A DNA stretch of 64,000 nucleotides from Mycobacterium adipatum (lineage in GTDB: Bacteria > Actinomycetota > Actinomycetes > Mycobacteriales > Mycobacteriaceae), in the NCBI RefSeq assembly GCF_001644575.1, contig NZ_CP015596.1:3410001-3474000 (forward strand). The letters run 5' to 3'. Both the position numbers and the translations under genes were made by a program. The notes beneath the pieces were generated by a model. That model ran no database searches. It was not told the DNA's origin and was given only the letters and a program-made list of their open reading frames with translations. Positions 26,703 to 35,426 of the stretch are shown piece after piece. Position 1 is the first letter of the stretch; every line of letters starts with the position of its first letter.

Positions 26703-28916
26703 ATGAGCACCGGCCCGACCGACCACACGATGTGGGGCATTCACAACGACCAGGCCGACATCGATCCCGTCGCTGACGGGGCCGTCCGCATTGGCTGGGA
26801 CGACACTGGCGATCTCTCGCAGCTGTCAGCTTCGCGGGACGCGTTCAAGCAGCGCCTCGCCGAGACCATGCCTGCGGTCGAACAGAAGTCGATCCCCGGC
26901 TCGGCCGGCACGCTGTACCGCTTCGTCCACGAGATCAAGGTCGGCGACGTCATCGTCTCCCCGAACCGCAACAAGCGAACGCTCAACATCGGCAGGGTCA
27001 ACGGCGCCTACCAGTTCCAGCCGGAAGCTGACATCCACCGACATTGGAGACCGGTCGAGTGGCTGGCCGTCGACGTGCCTCGTGACGAACTGTCCGAGGC
27101 GGCACAGAACGAGATCAGCTCTCTGATCACCCTGTTCAAGATCAACACCGGCCGCGAAGAGGTCGAGCAGATCATCGCCAAGCCGACATCGATGACAGCC
27201 GACTTCACCTGGACGACCTTCTATCCTGAACTGGCCGACCGGATCCTTGGCTACGCCAACGATCGCGAAGCCCTGCTCCAGAAGGTCTGGTCAGTCGCCG
27301 AGGCCTCGGGCTTCCCGCACCTGTTCAAGTACCTCAAGGGCGACCACCGCCTCGACGGCAGCTATGGCCCACTGCGTGACGTCGACCCCTTCACCGTGCT
27401 CGGCAGCTTCAACCGAGGCATCAAGCAAGACGCCCGCGCCGCGATCGCCGAAGCGTTCGCCGGCGAGTTCGGAGTCACCGCGCCGGTGCCGACCCAGTTC
27501 TCGGGCGTCCCGGTCGCGAACAACCTTAAGTCGTGGTTCATCCGCTGGGAGGTCGACCGCGGACCACACGACATCGACACGCTGTGGCGGCTCGCTGCCG
27601 CCGCGGTCGCTTATGCGAGGAACGCCGACGAGAACACCCGAGAAGATCTGGTCAGCGCCTTCGACGAATGTCCGATGAGCCACACCCGGCTGCTGACGAT
27701 GGGCCTGTACTGGATCCGGCCCGCCACTTTCGCCGCCTACGACAACGTCAACGTCGCCTTTATCAAGAAGGACCTGCCTGACGTAGTCACCAAGCTTGCA
27801 CTCGGCGCGAAGATCACCGGCGAGCAGTTCCTCGCCAACACCGAAACACTCCAAAGCTGGCTGGCCTCATCCTCCACGCCGTATAACAAGATCTGCGAAC
27901 TCTCCTACGCCGCGTGGGTCGACGCCTTGGGCACTCAGGACGCGCACGATCACACTGCGGGGCAACCGCTCACCGATGCGCCCCTTGCTGAGGTTGCCGA
28001 GATCGCCGAGGAGCCGGACGATCCGTACGACGTCACCTCGATCCGCGAGGACGGCTGCTTCCTCGCCGAGGACGAGCTGCAGCCGATGCTCGAACGACTC
28101 CGATCGAAAAAGAACCTGGTCCTCCAGGGCCCTCCCGGTACCGGCAAGACCTGGCTCGCCCGCCGACTCGGCTGGGCGCTGTGCAACGAACGTGACACCA
28201 GTCGCGTCCAGATCCTCCAGTTCCATCCCTCACTCGCCTACGAGGACTTCGTTCGCGGATGGCGCCCTTCGACCAGTAGCACCGGTGGCGCGCTGACCCT
28301 CGAGGACGGGCCCTTCCTCCAAGCGTGCCAGCAGGCAACCGACGACCCCGCCCGTGACTACGTGCTGGTCATCGAGGAGATCAACCGCGGCAACCCCGCC
28401 CAAGTCCTCGGCGAGCTCTTAACCCTCATCGAGGCCGACAAGCGGAACCCGAGCTCGGCCATGCGGCTTGCGTACCCGCGCTCACCCGATGAGCGGTTCC
28501 ACGTGCCATCCAACCTGCACCTCATCGGAACCATGAATGTCGCCGACCGCTCCCTGGCGATCGTCGATATGGCGCTGCGCCGCCGGTTCGCGTTCATCGA
28601 GCTCCGGCCTCGGCTAGGCGAGGATTGGGTCGAGTACGTCGGCCAACTCGGCTACGACCCCAAGCTGTTGGAGATCTACGGCCAGCGCGTCCATGCCCTC
28701 AACGAGCAGATCAGCAACGACAGCGCGCTGGGGCGCCAGTACTGCGTCGGCCACTCTTACTTCACACCTACTGTCGAGCTCGACACCACCGGCCTGGACA
28801 CCAAGCAGTGGTGGGAACGCGTCGTCGACACCGACGTCCGACCCTTGCTCGAGGAATATTGGTTCGACCGTCCCGACCTCGCCGACGAGGCCTGCAAAAA
28901 GCTCCTCGGCGCCTGA
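26703..28916 (+). CDS. mcrB: McrB-type AAA+ GTPase/ATPase with N-terminal reader-like domain
   Basis: A protein of 737 residues. GGAGG ends ten bases before the ATG at 26703 and would touch an ATG at 26694, so 26703 is chosen. Residues 1-120 begin MSTGPTDHTMWGIHND and continue with RFVHEIKVGDVIVSPN. This is the domain also found at the N-terminus of some Mrr-type endonucleases, with an EVE/PUA-like fold that is thought to bind modified bases. A middle region (about 150-430) is conserved-looking but unnamed. The AAA+ motor has VLQGPPGTGKTWLARRL (about 474), VLVIEEINRGN (about 553) and the McrB hallmark TMNVADRSLAIVDMALRRRF (about 609). McrB powers McrC to cut modified DNA. The nuclease subunit follows two bases downstream. 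Confidence 0.88.
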   Translation: MSTGPTDHTMWGIHNDQADIDPVADGAVRIGWDDTGDLSQLSASRDAFKQRLAETMPAVEQKSIPGSAGTLYRFVHEIKVGDVIVSPNRNKRTLNIGRVNGAYQFQPEADIHRHWRPVEWLAVDVPRDELSEAAQNEISSLITLFKINTGREEVEQIIAKPTSMTADFTWTTFYPELADRILGYANDREALLQKVWSVAEASGFPHLFKYLKGDHRLDGSYGPLRDVDPFTVLGSFNRGIKQDARAAIAEAFAGEFGVTAPVPTQFSGVPVANNLKSWFIRWEVDRGPHDIDTLWRLAAAAVAYARNADENTREDLVSAFDECPMSHTRLLTMGLYWIRPATFAAYDNVNVAFIKKDLPDVVTKLALGAKITGEQFLANTETLQSWLASSSTPYNKICELSYAAWVDALGTQDAHDHTAGQPLTDAPLAEVAEIAEEPDDPYDVTSIREDGCFLAEDELQPMLERLRSKKNLVLQGPPGTGKTWLARRLGWALCNERDTSRVQILQFHPSLAYEDFVRGWRPSTSSTGGALTLEDGPFLQACQQATDDPARDYVLVIEEINRGNPAQVLGELLTLIEADKRNPSSAMRLAYPRSPDERFHVPSNLHLIGTMNVADRSLAIVDMALRRRFAFIELRPRLGEDWVEYVGQLGYDPKLLEIYGQRVHALNEQISNDSALGRQYCVGHSYFTPTVELDTTGLDTKQWWERVVDTDVRPLLEEYWFDRPDLADEACKKLLGA

Positions 28917-28918
28917 AT

Positions 28919-30016
28919 ATGCAGATCCCGGTCCGCAACCTGTGGCTTCTGCAGTTCTTCGCCTCCGACTTTTTCCGGACCGAGGGCTACGGACCGGTCA
29001 CCGCTGAGGACGCACCCGAAGAGCTGCCGAACCTGATGGCGCGGATGCTGGCCGACGAGGTCGCACAACGGCTCCATCGTGGTCTGTCCGTCGGGTTCCG
29101 CTCCGTGGCCCGTAACGAGCGGCGGGTGCGTGGGCGGATCAACCAGCTCGCGACCGAACGTCACCAGCTGCTCAGCCGCGGCCAGGTCAACTGCACTTTC
29201 GACGAGATCGTCACCGACATCCCCTCCAACCGGCTCGTCCGAGCGGCGCTCGAACGAGCCGCCGTCCTCCTACCCCGGGAGCCGCGGTACCGCTCTCTCG
29301 CCCGCCAGATGGAGACCGCTGGTGTGCGGGGTCCGTGTCCCCGCCTGGCGGAGGTGCCCCACCTGCGACAGCAGCGCCTGCTCCAACGCGACCGGACAAT
29401 GCTGGCCACCGCTGAGCTGATGCTTACTTTCGCCATCCCGACCACGGACGAGGGCGATCGTCGCCTGCCGCTGCCGGCGGACGACGTCCACTACCTGCGC
29501 ACGCTGTTCGAGCATGCCTCCCACGGGATCTACCGGCACCACCTGACACGCAAGGGATGGAAGGTGAAACACGGCCCCACTCAGCAGTGGGACATCTCCG
29601 ACGCGTCAGCCGGGATGGACGCTGTGCTCCCGCAGATGAAGCTCGACATCGTCCTCGAACATCCGAACCCTGACGGCCAAGGATCGCGCCGGATCGTCAT
29701 CGACACCAAGTTCGCCTCCGTCACGGAGGCCGGTTATTACCGCGCAACGACGCTGAAAAGCGACTACGTCTACCAGATCTACGCCTACCTGATGTCCCAG
29801 GCGGCGACGGAGGGCGAGAACCCTTCAGAGGGGCTGATGTTGCACCCCGTGGTCGACGGCCGCTTCGATGAGGAGGTCGTCATCCAGGGACGGCGCATCC
29901 GGTTCGCCACCGTCGACCTCACCGCGGCGGGGTCGAAGATCGCAGACGACTTTCTGGCCGCGGTGTCGCCAAGAACTGCGGCCAGCGCAGAGCCGAGGGC
30001 GTCTATGTGCGGGTGA
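28919..30016 (+). CDS. mcrC: McrC-type PD-(D/E)xK nuclease subunit
   Basis: A protein of 365 residues. The ATG at 28919 lies two bases after the McrB stop; a longer reading frame upstream merely overlaps McrB. It begins MQIPVRNLWLLQFFASDFF, the N-terminal pattern of McrC-like proteins, then has the helical middle of the family. The nuclease motif is MKLDIVLEHP (about 240) with RRIVIDTKFAS (D-T-K, about 261-263) and a glutamine/tyrosine helix YVYQIYAYLMS. The catalytic residues are intact. With the McrB-type motor it should form a type IV modification-dependent restriction complex. Length and motif spacing are normal. It is the last intact island gene. Confidence 0.87.
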   Translation: MQIPVRNLWLLQFFASDFFRTEGYGPVTAEDAPEELPNLMARMLADEVAQRLHRGLSVGFRSVARNERRVRGRINQLATERHQLLSRGQVNCTFDEIVTDIPSNRLVRAALERAAVLLPREPRYRSLARQMETAGVRGPCPRLAEVPHLRQQRLLQRDRTMLATAELMLTFAIPTTDEGDRRLPLPADDVHYLRTLFEHASHGIYRHHLTRKGWKVKHGPTQQWDISDASAGMDAVLPQMKLDIVLEHPNPDGQGSRRIVIDTKFASVTEAGYYRATTLKSDYVYQIYAYLMSQAATEGENPSEGLMLHPVVDGRFDEEVVIQGRRIRFATVDLTAAGSKIADDFLAAVSPRTAASAEPRASMCG

Positions 30017-30077
30017 CGACCACGGACTCGTCGATCCAGGAGCTGCTGTAGATGTTGTAGGGGGTCGTGACCACTAA

Positions 30078-30212
30078 CGGCGCCCCTCCGGTGTGGACCG
30101 TTCCGTGCTCAGCGGAGTCGAAAGCGGCCAGCGCGGATTGCCGTACGAGCGATTTTTTCGTATCGCCGACGCGCTCGGGGTGCCTGCGAGCGATTTGATG
30201 GTAGGTCAGTAG
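30078..30212 (+). pseudogene. Remnant of an XRE-family helix-turn-helix regulator
   Basis: A 44-codon open stretch reads GVDRSVLSGVESGQRGLPYE, then RFFRIADALGVPASDLMVG and a stop at 30210. This is the second half of an XRE/Cro-type DNA-binding domain with its recognition helix. The first half (the LRxxRxxxGLTQEELA part) is missing: an in-frame TAA sits at 30075. It appears to be the truncated tail of a regulator at the island edge. Confidence 0.65.
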
Positions 30213-31021
30213 CGCTACGCCCTCGCAGCCCGCTCGCACATCCGCCGCTGCGCGGCGCGACGCGCGTATGGAAATCGCACGGCGCGATCCGGTGCCCGTG
30301 ACGCCGCTGGATCGACCGGATGAGCCACTCTGACGCTCTCAGGTCTTTCTGGATTTCATCCGGCACTCTCACGTTGTCGTGGATTTCTTGGCCTGATGCC
30401 GTCCACAACCAGTTGAGAGTGCGCCGGTCAGCACTCCCCCGCACTCTCAGAAAGTTCCGGATCGGACAGCGGCCTTGCCGTCCTTGTCCTGTCCGCAACT
30501 CGTGAGAACGATCCGGGAAAACCGACTACTCACCCACACACCGCAGCGTCATCTGACGCCCCGCCCAGATCTACCGCCGATACGGCCGTCGTGGATTCAG
30601 CCGGCGGATCCCCGTCACCCTGAATCGGTAACTGTCGAGAGCGTCGGACCGGGACGTCGGCGGTCCTGACCTCTCCGGGGCCGACGGACGGCCACCCCTC
30701 CTGAGCAACGCGGTGTTCGATCAATTCGTCACTGTGACGTAATTATGGCGTGCGGCGGGTCCCATTTGCCACCCGTCCGTAGGCGCACAGCGTGCCCCCC
30801 ACCGCAGCGCCGGTCGAACCTGGTCCGGCGATCGCGCGGTCCGTAGCGCGTTCCCTCCCAGCGATTTTCGCCCACGAGCCGCACAGTGCGACGTGGCTCG
30901 GCCGTGTGGTGAGTCCCGCGACCCATCCGGCCTAATTCGAGCGAGACACGCGAGAAACGCGGTGGATACGATGCCGCGATTGGATTTCGCTGACAGTTCA
31001 ATCGGGCGCTAATGAGGTCAC
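30213..31021. other. Gene-free stretch at the island boundary
   Basis: About 800 bases with no frame that looks like a protein on either strand. It contains the degenerate repeats at 30331-30449 and, at its right end, the leader of the next gene (GAGGT before the ATG at 31022). It marks the change from island to ordinary chromosomal genes. I see no tRNA or clear attachment site here. Confidence 0.6.
30331..30449. repeat. Degenerate 30-bp tandem repeat and GCACTCTCA copies
   Basis: Two adjacent 30-base units (30331-30360 and 30361-30390) match at 20 of 30 positions, sharing CTCTCA and TGGATTTC at the same spacing. The 9-mer GCACTCTCA occurs at 30363-30371 and 30441-30449, and inverted at 30414-30422. 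Binding sites for a lost regulator or recombinase, or remains of a repeat-coding gene on the minus strand, are possible. Confidence 0.45.
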
Positions 31022-32329
31022 ATGCCAGCAAAACCGTTCCACCTCGGGTGGTTTCAGACGTTCCAGGCCAACGAGTGGAAGACTCCGTACACGCTGTCGG
31101 AGGGCGTTCCGTTCACCGGCGACTTCTACGTCGAGCTCGCCCAGGCGCTCGAGCGGGCCTGCTTCGACTTCCTGATGCTGGAAGACACCGTCGGAATCCC
31201 GCGCGGTCTGGAAGGGACCACCGCCCGCGCCCTGGAAAACGGAGACTCCTGTCCGAAGCAGGACCCGGTGCCGCTGGCCGCGAAGGTCGGCGCGCTGACC
31301 CGGCAACTGGGCATCGTCGCGACGATGTCCACGACGTTCTACCACCCGTATTCGTTGGCGCGCCTGGCGTCCACGATGGACTCGCTCACCAGTGGGCGCT
31401 TCGGCTGGAACGTGGTCACCAGCGCCAAGGACGAAGCGGCCCAGAACTACGGCCTCGATGAGATGCCGGAGCACGATCTGCGATATGAGATCGCCGACGA
31501 GTTTGTGGAGCTCGTGAACGCCCTGTGTGACAGCTGGGAACCGGGGGCGATCGTCCGTGATCGCGAGAAGGGGATCTATATCGATCCCACGAAGGTCCAC
31601 GACGTCGACTTCGTCGGCAAGCACTTCAAGTCCAGGGGTCCCCTGACCTGCGTCCGCTCACCGCAGGGCCGTCCCGTCTACCTGCAGGCCGGGGGGTCGC
31701 CGGCGGGGCGAGCCTTCGCCGCCAAGCACGCCGATGCCATCATCGCCTGGGCGACGGGGATCGAGGGGATGAAGGAGTACCGTGCGGACATCCGCACGCA
31801 AGCCGCCGCCGCCGGGCGCGATCCGGATGACGTAAAGGTGATGTTCCTGTTCTCCCCGATCCTCGGCGAGACCGAGGCGGAGGCACGAGCCAAGGTCAAG
31901 CCGATGAGCGAGGATGAGATCCCGGCCCGGCTCAAGGCGTTGAGCTCGAACTTCTACGCGGACTTCACCAAAATGGATCTTGACCAGCCGGTCCCCTACT
32001 TCGTCACGCGCGGCGAACAGGGATCACTGGCGGGGTTCGCCCAGTGGGGAACCGGCAAAACGCTGCGCCAGTGCATGCAGGCCCGATCGGCCGGCGGCGC
32101 GTCCTCCTTCGAGGCCGTCGGTACGCCGGACCAGGTCGCCGACATCATGGCGGCGGCGATGGAAGAAGTTGGCGGGGACGGCTTCCTGATCCCCGGAGAT
32201 GGTGGCTCGCTGACGCGTCACAGGATCATCGAGATCTGCGACGGGCTGGCGCCGGCGCTGCAGGCCAGGGGTCTGACCCGGACGAGCTACTCACATGCCC
32301 TGCTGCGGGACAACCTGCGGGCGTTCTGA
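31022..32329 (+). CDS. FMN-dependent monooxygenase, NtaA/SnaA/DszA family
   Basis: A protein of 435 residues with the bacterial-luciferase-like TIM barrel of the NtaA/DmoA/SnaA/DszA group. It opens FHLGWFQTFQANEWKTPY, a variant of the family's usual start. It has SLTSGRFGWNVVTSAKDEAAQNYG (the GRxGWNxVTS motif, about 120-140), VDFVGKHFKSRGPL and RPVYLQAGGSPAGRAFA (flavin phosphate region, about 217-233). Such enzymes use reduced FMN supplied by a separate reductase to oxidise small substrates such as chelators, thiophene sulfones or sulfides. No reductase lies nearby and the substrate is unknown. It is the first ordinary chromosomal gene after the island. Confidence 0.85.
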   Translation: MPAKPFHLGWFQTFQANEWKTPYTLSEGVPFTGDFYVELAQALERACFDFLMLEDTVGIPRGLEGTTARALENGDSCPKQDPVPLAAKVGALTRQLGIVATMSTTFYHPYSLARLASTMDSLTSGRFGWNVVTSAKDEAAQNYGLDEMPEHDLRYEIADEFVELVNALCDSWEPGAIVRDREKGIYIDPTKVHDVDFVGKHFKSRGPLTCVRSPQGRPVYLQAGGSPAGRAFAAKHADAIIAWATGIEGMKEYRADIRTQAAAAGRDPDDVKVMFLFSPILGETEAEARAKVKPMSEDEIPARLKALSSNFYADFTKMDLDQPVPYFVTRGEQGSLAGFAQWGTGKTLRQCMQARSAGGASSFEAVGTPDQVADIMAAAMEEVGGDGFLIPGDGGSLTRHRIIEICDGLAPALQARGLTRTSYSHALLRDNLRAF

Positions 32330-32460
32330 ACCCCGATCGACCTGAATTCGATCTGGGATCGGTGATTTCGTGACACGTGCCGTGACATCGATGGCCAACC
32401 AGTTCCGCCATGGGACAATCCGCACGGCAGGCGCCTGACAGGCAGGCGGCAGAGGCGGTC

Positions 32461-33540
32461 ATGCGGATGAGCCACAAGTATCGCGCAGTCGCGGCGCTGT
32501 TGAGCGTTCTGGTGGCGTTGGCATCCGGGTTGGCGGCCCTTATGACACTACCGGCGCCGGCAGGCGCAGACCCTGGCGCCGATCAGGTGTTCGTCGGCGC
32601 CTATGTCAAGGATGTGCAGGAGATCGATGTCGCGACGGAGAGTTTCACCGTCGATATCTACCTGTGGTTGCGCTGGAAGAACCCGAACATCAACCCGTCG
32701 GCCACCCTGGAAGCGATGAACTCAAGCGGCTTTGAGAACTCCACCACGTCGGCTACCGGTGGTGTCACACCCAAGATGCTCTACGACGCGCCGGTAGACC
32801 TTCCCGACGGATCCAAGTACATGCTCATGCGGTATCAAGGGGTCTTCAGCAGGAAGCTCATGTTGCGGGACTATCCGTTTGACACCCAGATGCTGCGAGT
32901 GGTGTTCAAAGACGAACGGGCCGACACCCGCACGCTCAACTTCGTGCCCGACACGGAACCGATCTCGATCAACAGATCACTGTTGAACACCATCCCCGGG
33001 TACTCGCTGGGCACTCCGACGTTGAGCATCATCGATCATCAGTACGAGACCAACTTCGGCGACATCAGAGTCCCGCCCGACGGCGTGCCCTTCTCCTGCA
33101 TCGCGATCGACCTGCCTGTGAAGCGAAATGTGCTGCCCCACATAGTGAAGCTCTTCATACCCATCTTCATTGTCATTCTGATCACCGCGCTGATCTTTGT
33201 GCTGCCGGCTCGCCTGGAGGAGGCTCGCGCCGGGATCGGAATCACGGCCCTCCTGACCATCATCGCCCTGCAGTGGAGTACCGAAGGCGACCTACCCTCC
33301 GTCGAGTACCTGACGATGCTGGACGTGATCTACATCCTGTCGATGATCTACATCGTCGCAGCGACCGGCTATTCGGTATTGGCCAGCCGAAGGGGCCACC
33401 ACGAGAAGCCGACTGCCGTGACAGCCACCCTCGACCGTAGGGTCGGCTTGAGTTCACTTGGGGTGTACGCCGTGCTGGTGGCGCTGACGGTCTATCTCCA
33501 CATTCACAATGCGCCACCGGCGACGCACTTCTTCCACTAG
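32461..33540 (+). CDS. Pentameric ligand-gated ion channel (Cys-loop receptor homologue)
   Basis: A protein of 359 residues. AGAGG lies about six bases before the ATG at 32461; an earlier ATG at 32410 would bury the signal peptide. A signal sequence ends near PAPAGADPGA. The extracellular beta-rich domain has VDIYLWLRWKNP and LRDYPFDTQMLRVVF, the prokaryotic form of the Cys-loop signature (YPFDxQ without flanking cysteines, as in GLIC and ELIC). Four membrane helices follow: HIVKLFIPIFIVILITALIF (M1), ARAGIGITALLTIIALQ (M2, pore), LTMLDVIYILSMIYIVAATG (M3) and LGVYAVLVALTVYLHI (M4) at the extreme C-terminus. The layout is complete. The ligand and ion selectivity cannot be told. No operon partner is evident. 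Confidence 0.82.
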   Translation: MRMSHKYRAVAALLSVLVALASGLAALMTLPAPAGADPGADQVFVGAYVKDVQEIDVATESFTVDIYLWLRWKNPNINPSATLEAMNSSGFENSTTSATGGVTPKMLYDAPVDLPDGSKYMLMRYQGVFSRKLMLRDYPFDTQMLRVVFKDERADTRTLNFVPDTEPISINRSLLNTIPGYSLGTPTLSIIDHQYETNFGDIRVPPDGVPFSCIAIDLPVKRNVLPHIVKLFIPIFIVILITALIFVLPARLEEARAGIGITALLTIIALQWSTEGDLPSVEYLTMLDVIYILSMIYIVAATGYSVLASRRGHHEKPTAVTATLDRRVGLSSLGVYAVLVALTVYLHIHNAPPATHFFH

Positions 33541-33571
33541 AGCGGTCCGTCGCCGGACGATGAGGCGGCGT

Positions 33572-33958
33572 TCAGCTCAGGAAGATGGTGCGCTGGTGCG
33601 CCTGGACCGCGCGCTGCAACTCGGCACGGGACAGCTCGTGGGTGCCGCACTCACAGCGCGCCGGCAGCAGATCGTCGGCGAAGGCGTCGGCGTCGAGGAA
33701 GTCGACAAACCGGGTGCCGTGTGCGGTCCCGTGATGAGCGGTATCGATGAAGTCGCGATCTCCGTGTGCATGCGGTCCGACGAGCGCCTCGAACACCAGC
33801 CCGTCGACCGTATCGAAGACGGCGGCGACATGATGACTGCGCCCGCACCGCACTCGCACCACGGCGTGCTCATCGCGTCCCTTACCGAGCTCGTCCAGCG
33901 CCTGCCCGGCGAGCTGACGGCGTTCGCTGGGGCTCGCAGCATCAGTTTTGCGACTCAT
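33572..33958 (-). CDS. Conserved hypothetical protein
   Basis: A protein of 128 residues, convergent with the ion channel gene and divergent from the hydrolase gene at 34146. It is acidic and histidine-rich, with VVRVRCGRSHHVAAVFDT (about 38-55), a histidine cluster (VGPHAHGDRDFIDTAHHG) and RCECGTHELSRAELQRAV near the C-terminus. Two cysteines in CxC and the histidines could bind a metal. I do not recognise a family. The coding call rests on its fit between neighbours and codon bias. Confidence 0.6.
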   Translation of the reverse strand: MSRKTDAASPSERRQLAGQALDELGKGRDEHAVVRVRCGRSHHVAAVFDTVDGLVFEALVGPHAHGDRDFIDTAHHGTAHGTRFVDFLDADAFADDLLPARCECGTHELSRAELQRAVQAHQRTIFLS

Positions 33959-34145
33959 GAGATCCTCCGCATCGTCGGTCCGGCATACCGGACGCTACCG
34001 AGACGACGGCGGCCATCACTGGAGTCCAAAGTCCCACTCTTGCCGCGGTGACGACATTGGTCCCGCGCCCGATGGCCGAACGGCCCACCAATCCGTGATC
34101 GAAGCCCCTGTCGGGTCGCGGGCAACGAACGTAGCGTGACCGAGT

Positions 34146-35411
34146 ATGGCGGTATCCGACCGCGACGACGCGGACCATTCGCCGACGAGCGGTGCTCGTC
34201 GCGGCCAAGCCCCGGGCGCGCAGGTGTTGGGTGCGCTGGTCGGGCCCGTCACGAAGACCGGCGGCTACTACGCGCGGTCGTGGCGAGACTACCTCGGCAA
34301 GAACGAACGCGAACTCCCGATTGCGCGACCCACGATTTCGCTTGCCGCGCATGCCTTTCGCGACGAGATCGTGCTTCTCGGGTTGCGAATGCGCCGACCC
34401 GTCAGCGATGAACGAGCCTTTGCGCGGATCAACGACGAGGTGGTCGCGGCGCTGGACTTCTACGGCCAACGCGGGTGGCTGGACAAGCCGGAGGGGTTCT
34501 TCACGCCTCCCCCGCCACTGACCGACGTCACGATCCGGCGTTTCACGAGCGCCGGCCGAGCCCACGAGCGCATCGTCTTCGACAGCGGGTACGCGCCGTG
34601 CGCGGGTGAACCCGGCGAGCACCGCTGGCGCAGCTACCAGGGCAACCAGCGCGAGTATGCACTGATGCTGCGGCACAAAGAACCTCGACCATGGCTGGTA
34701 TGCATTCACGGTGCCGAGATGGGCCGGGCTCGGCTTGACATGACGCTGTTCCGTGCCTGGCATCTGCACAAGGACCTGGGCCTGAATGTGGTGTTGCCGG
34801 TCCTGCCGATGCACGGGCCGCGGGCACGCGGACTGCCCAAGGGGCGGGTCTTTCCGGGCGAGGACGTGATGGACAACGTGCACGCCGCCGCCCAGGCGGT
34901 GTGGGACATTCGGCGACTGCTGTCCTGGATACGGTCGCAGCAACCCGGGGCGCCGATCGGGCTGAACAGCATCTCGCTCGGTGGCTACGTGGCCTCGCTG
35001 GTCGCGAGCCTCGAGGACGGCCTCACCTGCGCCATCCTGGGCGTTCCGGTGGCCGATCTGATCGAGCTGCTCGGCCGGCATGCGGGCCTGGACCCCGACG
35101 ATCCGCGCCGACACACGGTGTCCCTCGCCGAACTGATCGGGCAGATGGTGTCGCCCCTATCGCTGACCCCTCGGGTGCCGTTGTCCGGACGCTTCATCTA
35201 CGCAGGCATCGCCGACCGGCTGGTGCACCCGCGCGAGCAGGTCATCCGGCTGTGGGAGCACTGGGGAAAACCCGAAATCGTCTGGTACCGAGGTGGACAC
35301 ACCGGCTTCTTCCAGTCACGCCCGGTGCAGCATTTCATCGACGACGCGTTGACGCAGTCGGGGTTGATCGGCGGGTCTGCGATCGTGCTCGAGACCGATC
35401 GACCGGCCTGA
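34146..35411 (+). CDS. Alpha/beta hydrolase family protein
   Basis: A protein of 421 residues. The core has WLVCIHGAEMGRARLDM (oxyanion region, about 188), VLPMHGPRARG (about 220), the nucleophile elbow GLNSISLGGYVAS (about 277), AGIADRLVHPREQ (acid loop, about 360) and WYRGGHTGFFQS (catalytic His, about 384). The elbow reads N-S-I-S-L-G rather than GxSxG, a variant. There is no signal peptide. It lies 15 bases upstream of the wax ester synthase gene and probably shares its transcript, suggesting a role in acyl-lipid turnover. The substrate is unknown. Confidence 0.8.
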   Translation: MAVSDRDDADHSPTSGARRGQAPGAQVLGALVGPVTKTGGYYARSWRDYLGKNERELPIARPTISLAAHAFRDEIVLLGLRMRRPVSDERAFARINDEVVAALDFYGQRGWLDKPEGFFTPPPPLTDVTIRRFTSAGRAHERIVFDSGYAPCAGEPGEHRWRSYQGNQREYALMLRHKEPRPWLVCIHGAEMGRARLDMTLFRAWHLHKDLGLNVVLPVLPMHGPRARGLPKGRVFPGEDVMDNVHAAAQAVWDIRRLLSWIRSQQPGAPIGLNSISLGGYVASLVASLEDGLTCAILGVPVADLIELLGRHAGLDPDDPRRHTVSLAELIGQMVSPLSLTPRVPLSGRFIYAGIADRLVHPREQVIRLWEHWGKPEIVWYRGGHTGFFQSRPVQHFIDDALTQSGLIGGSAIVLETDRPA

Positions 35412-35426
35412 CAGCGGGTGCGCGGG

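Noticed and set aside
28625..28918. Upstream extension of the McrC frame inside McrB
   Set aside because: The sequence is Arg-rich shadow; the family N-terminus MQIPVRNLW begins at 28919, two bases after the McrB stop.
30109..30498. Minus-strand open frame of 129 codons at the island edge
   Set aside because: No family pattern, it overlaps the XRE remnant on the other strand, and composition is that of non-coding GC-rich DNA.
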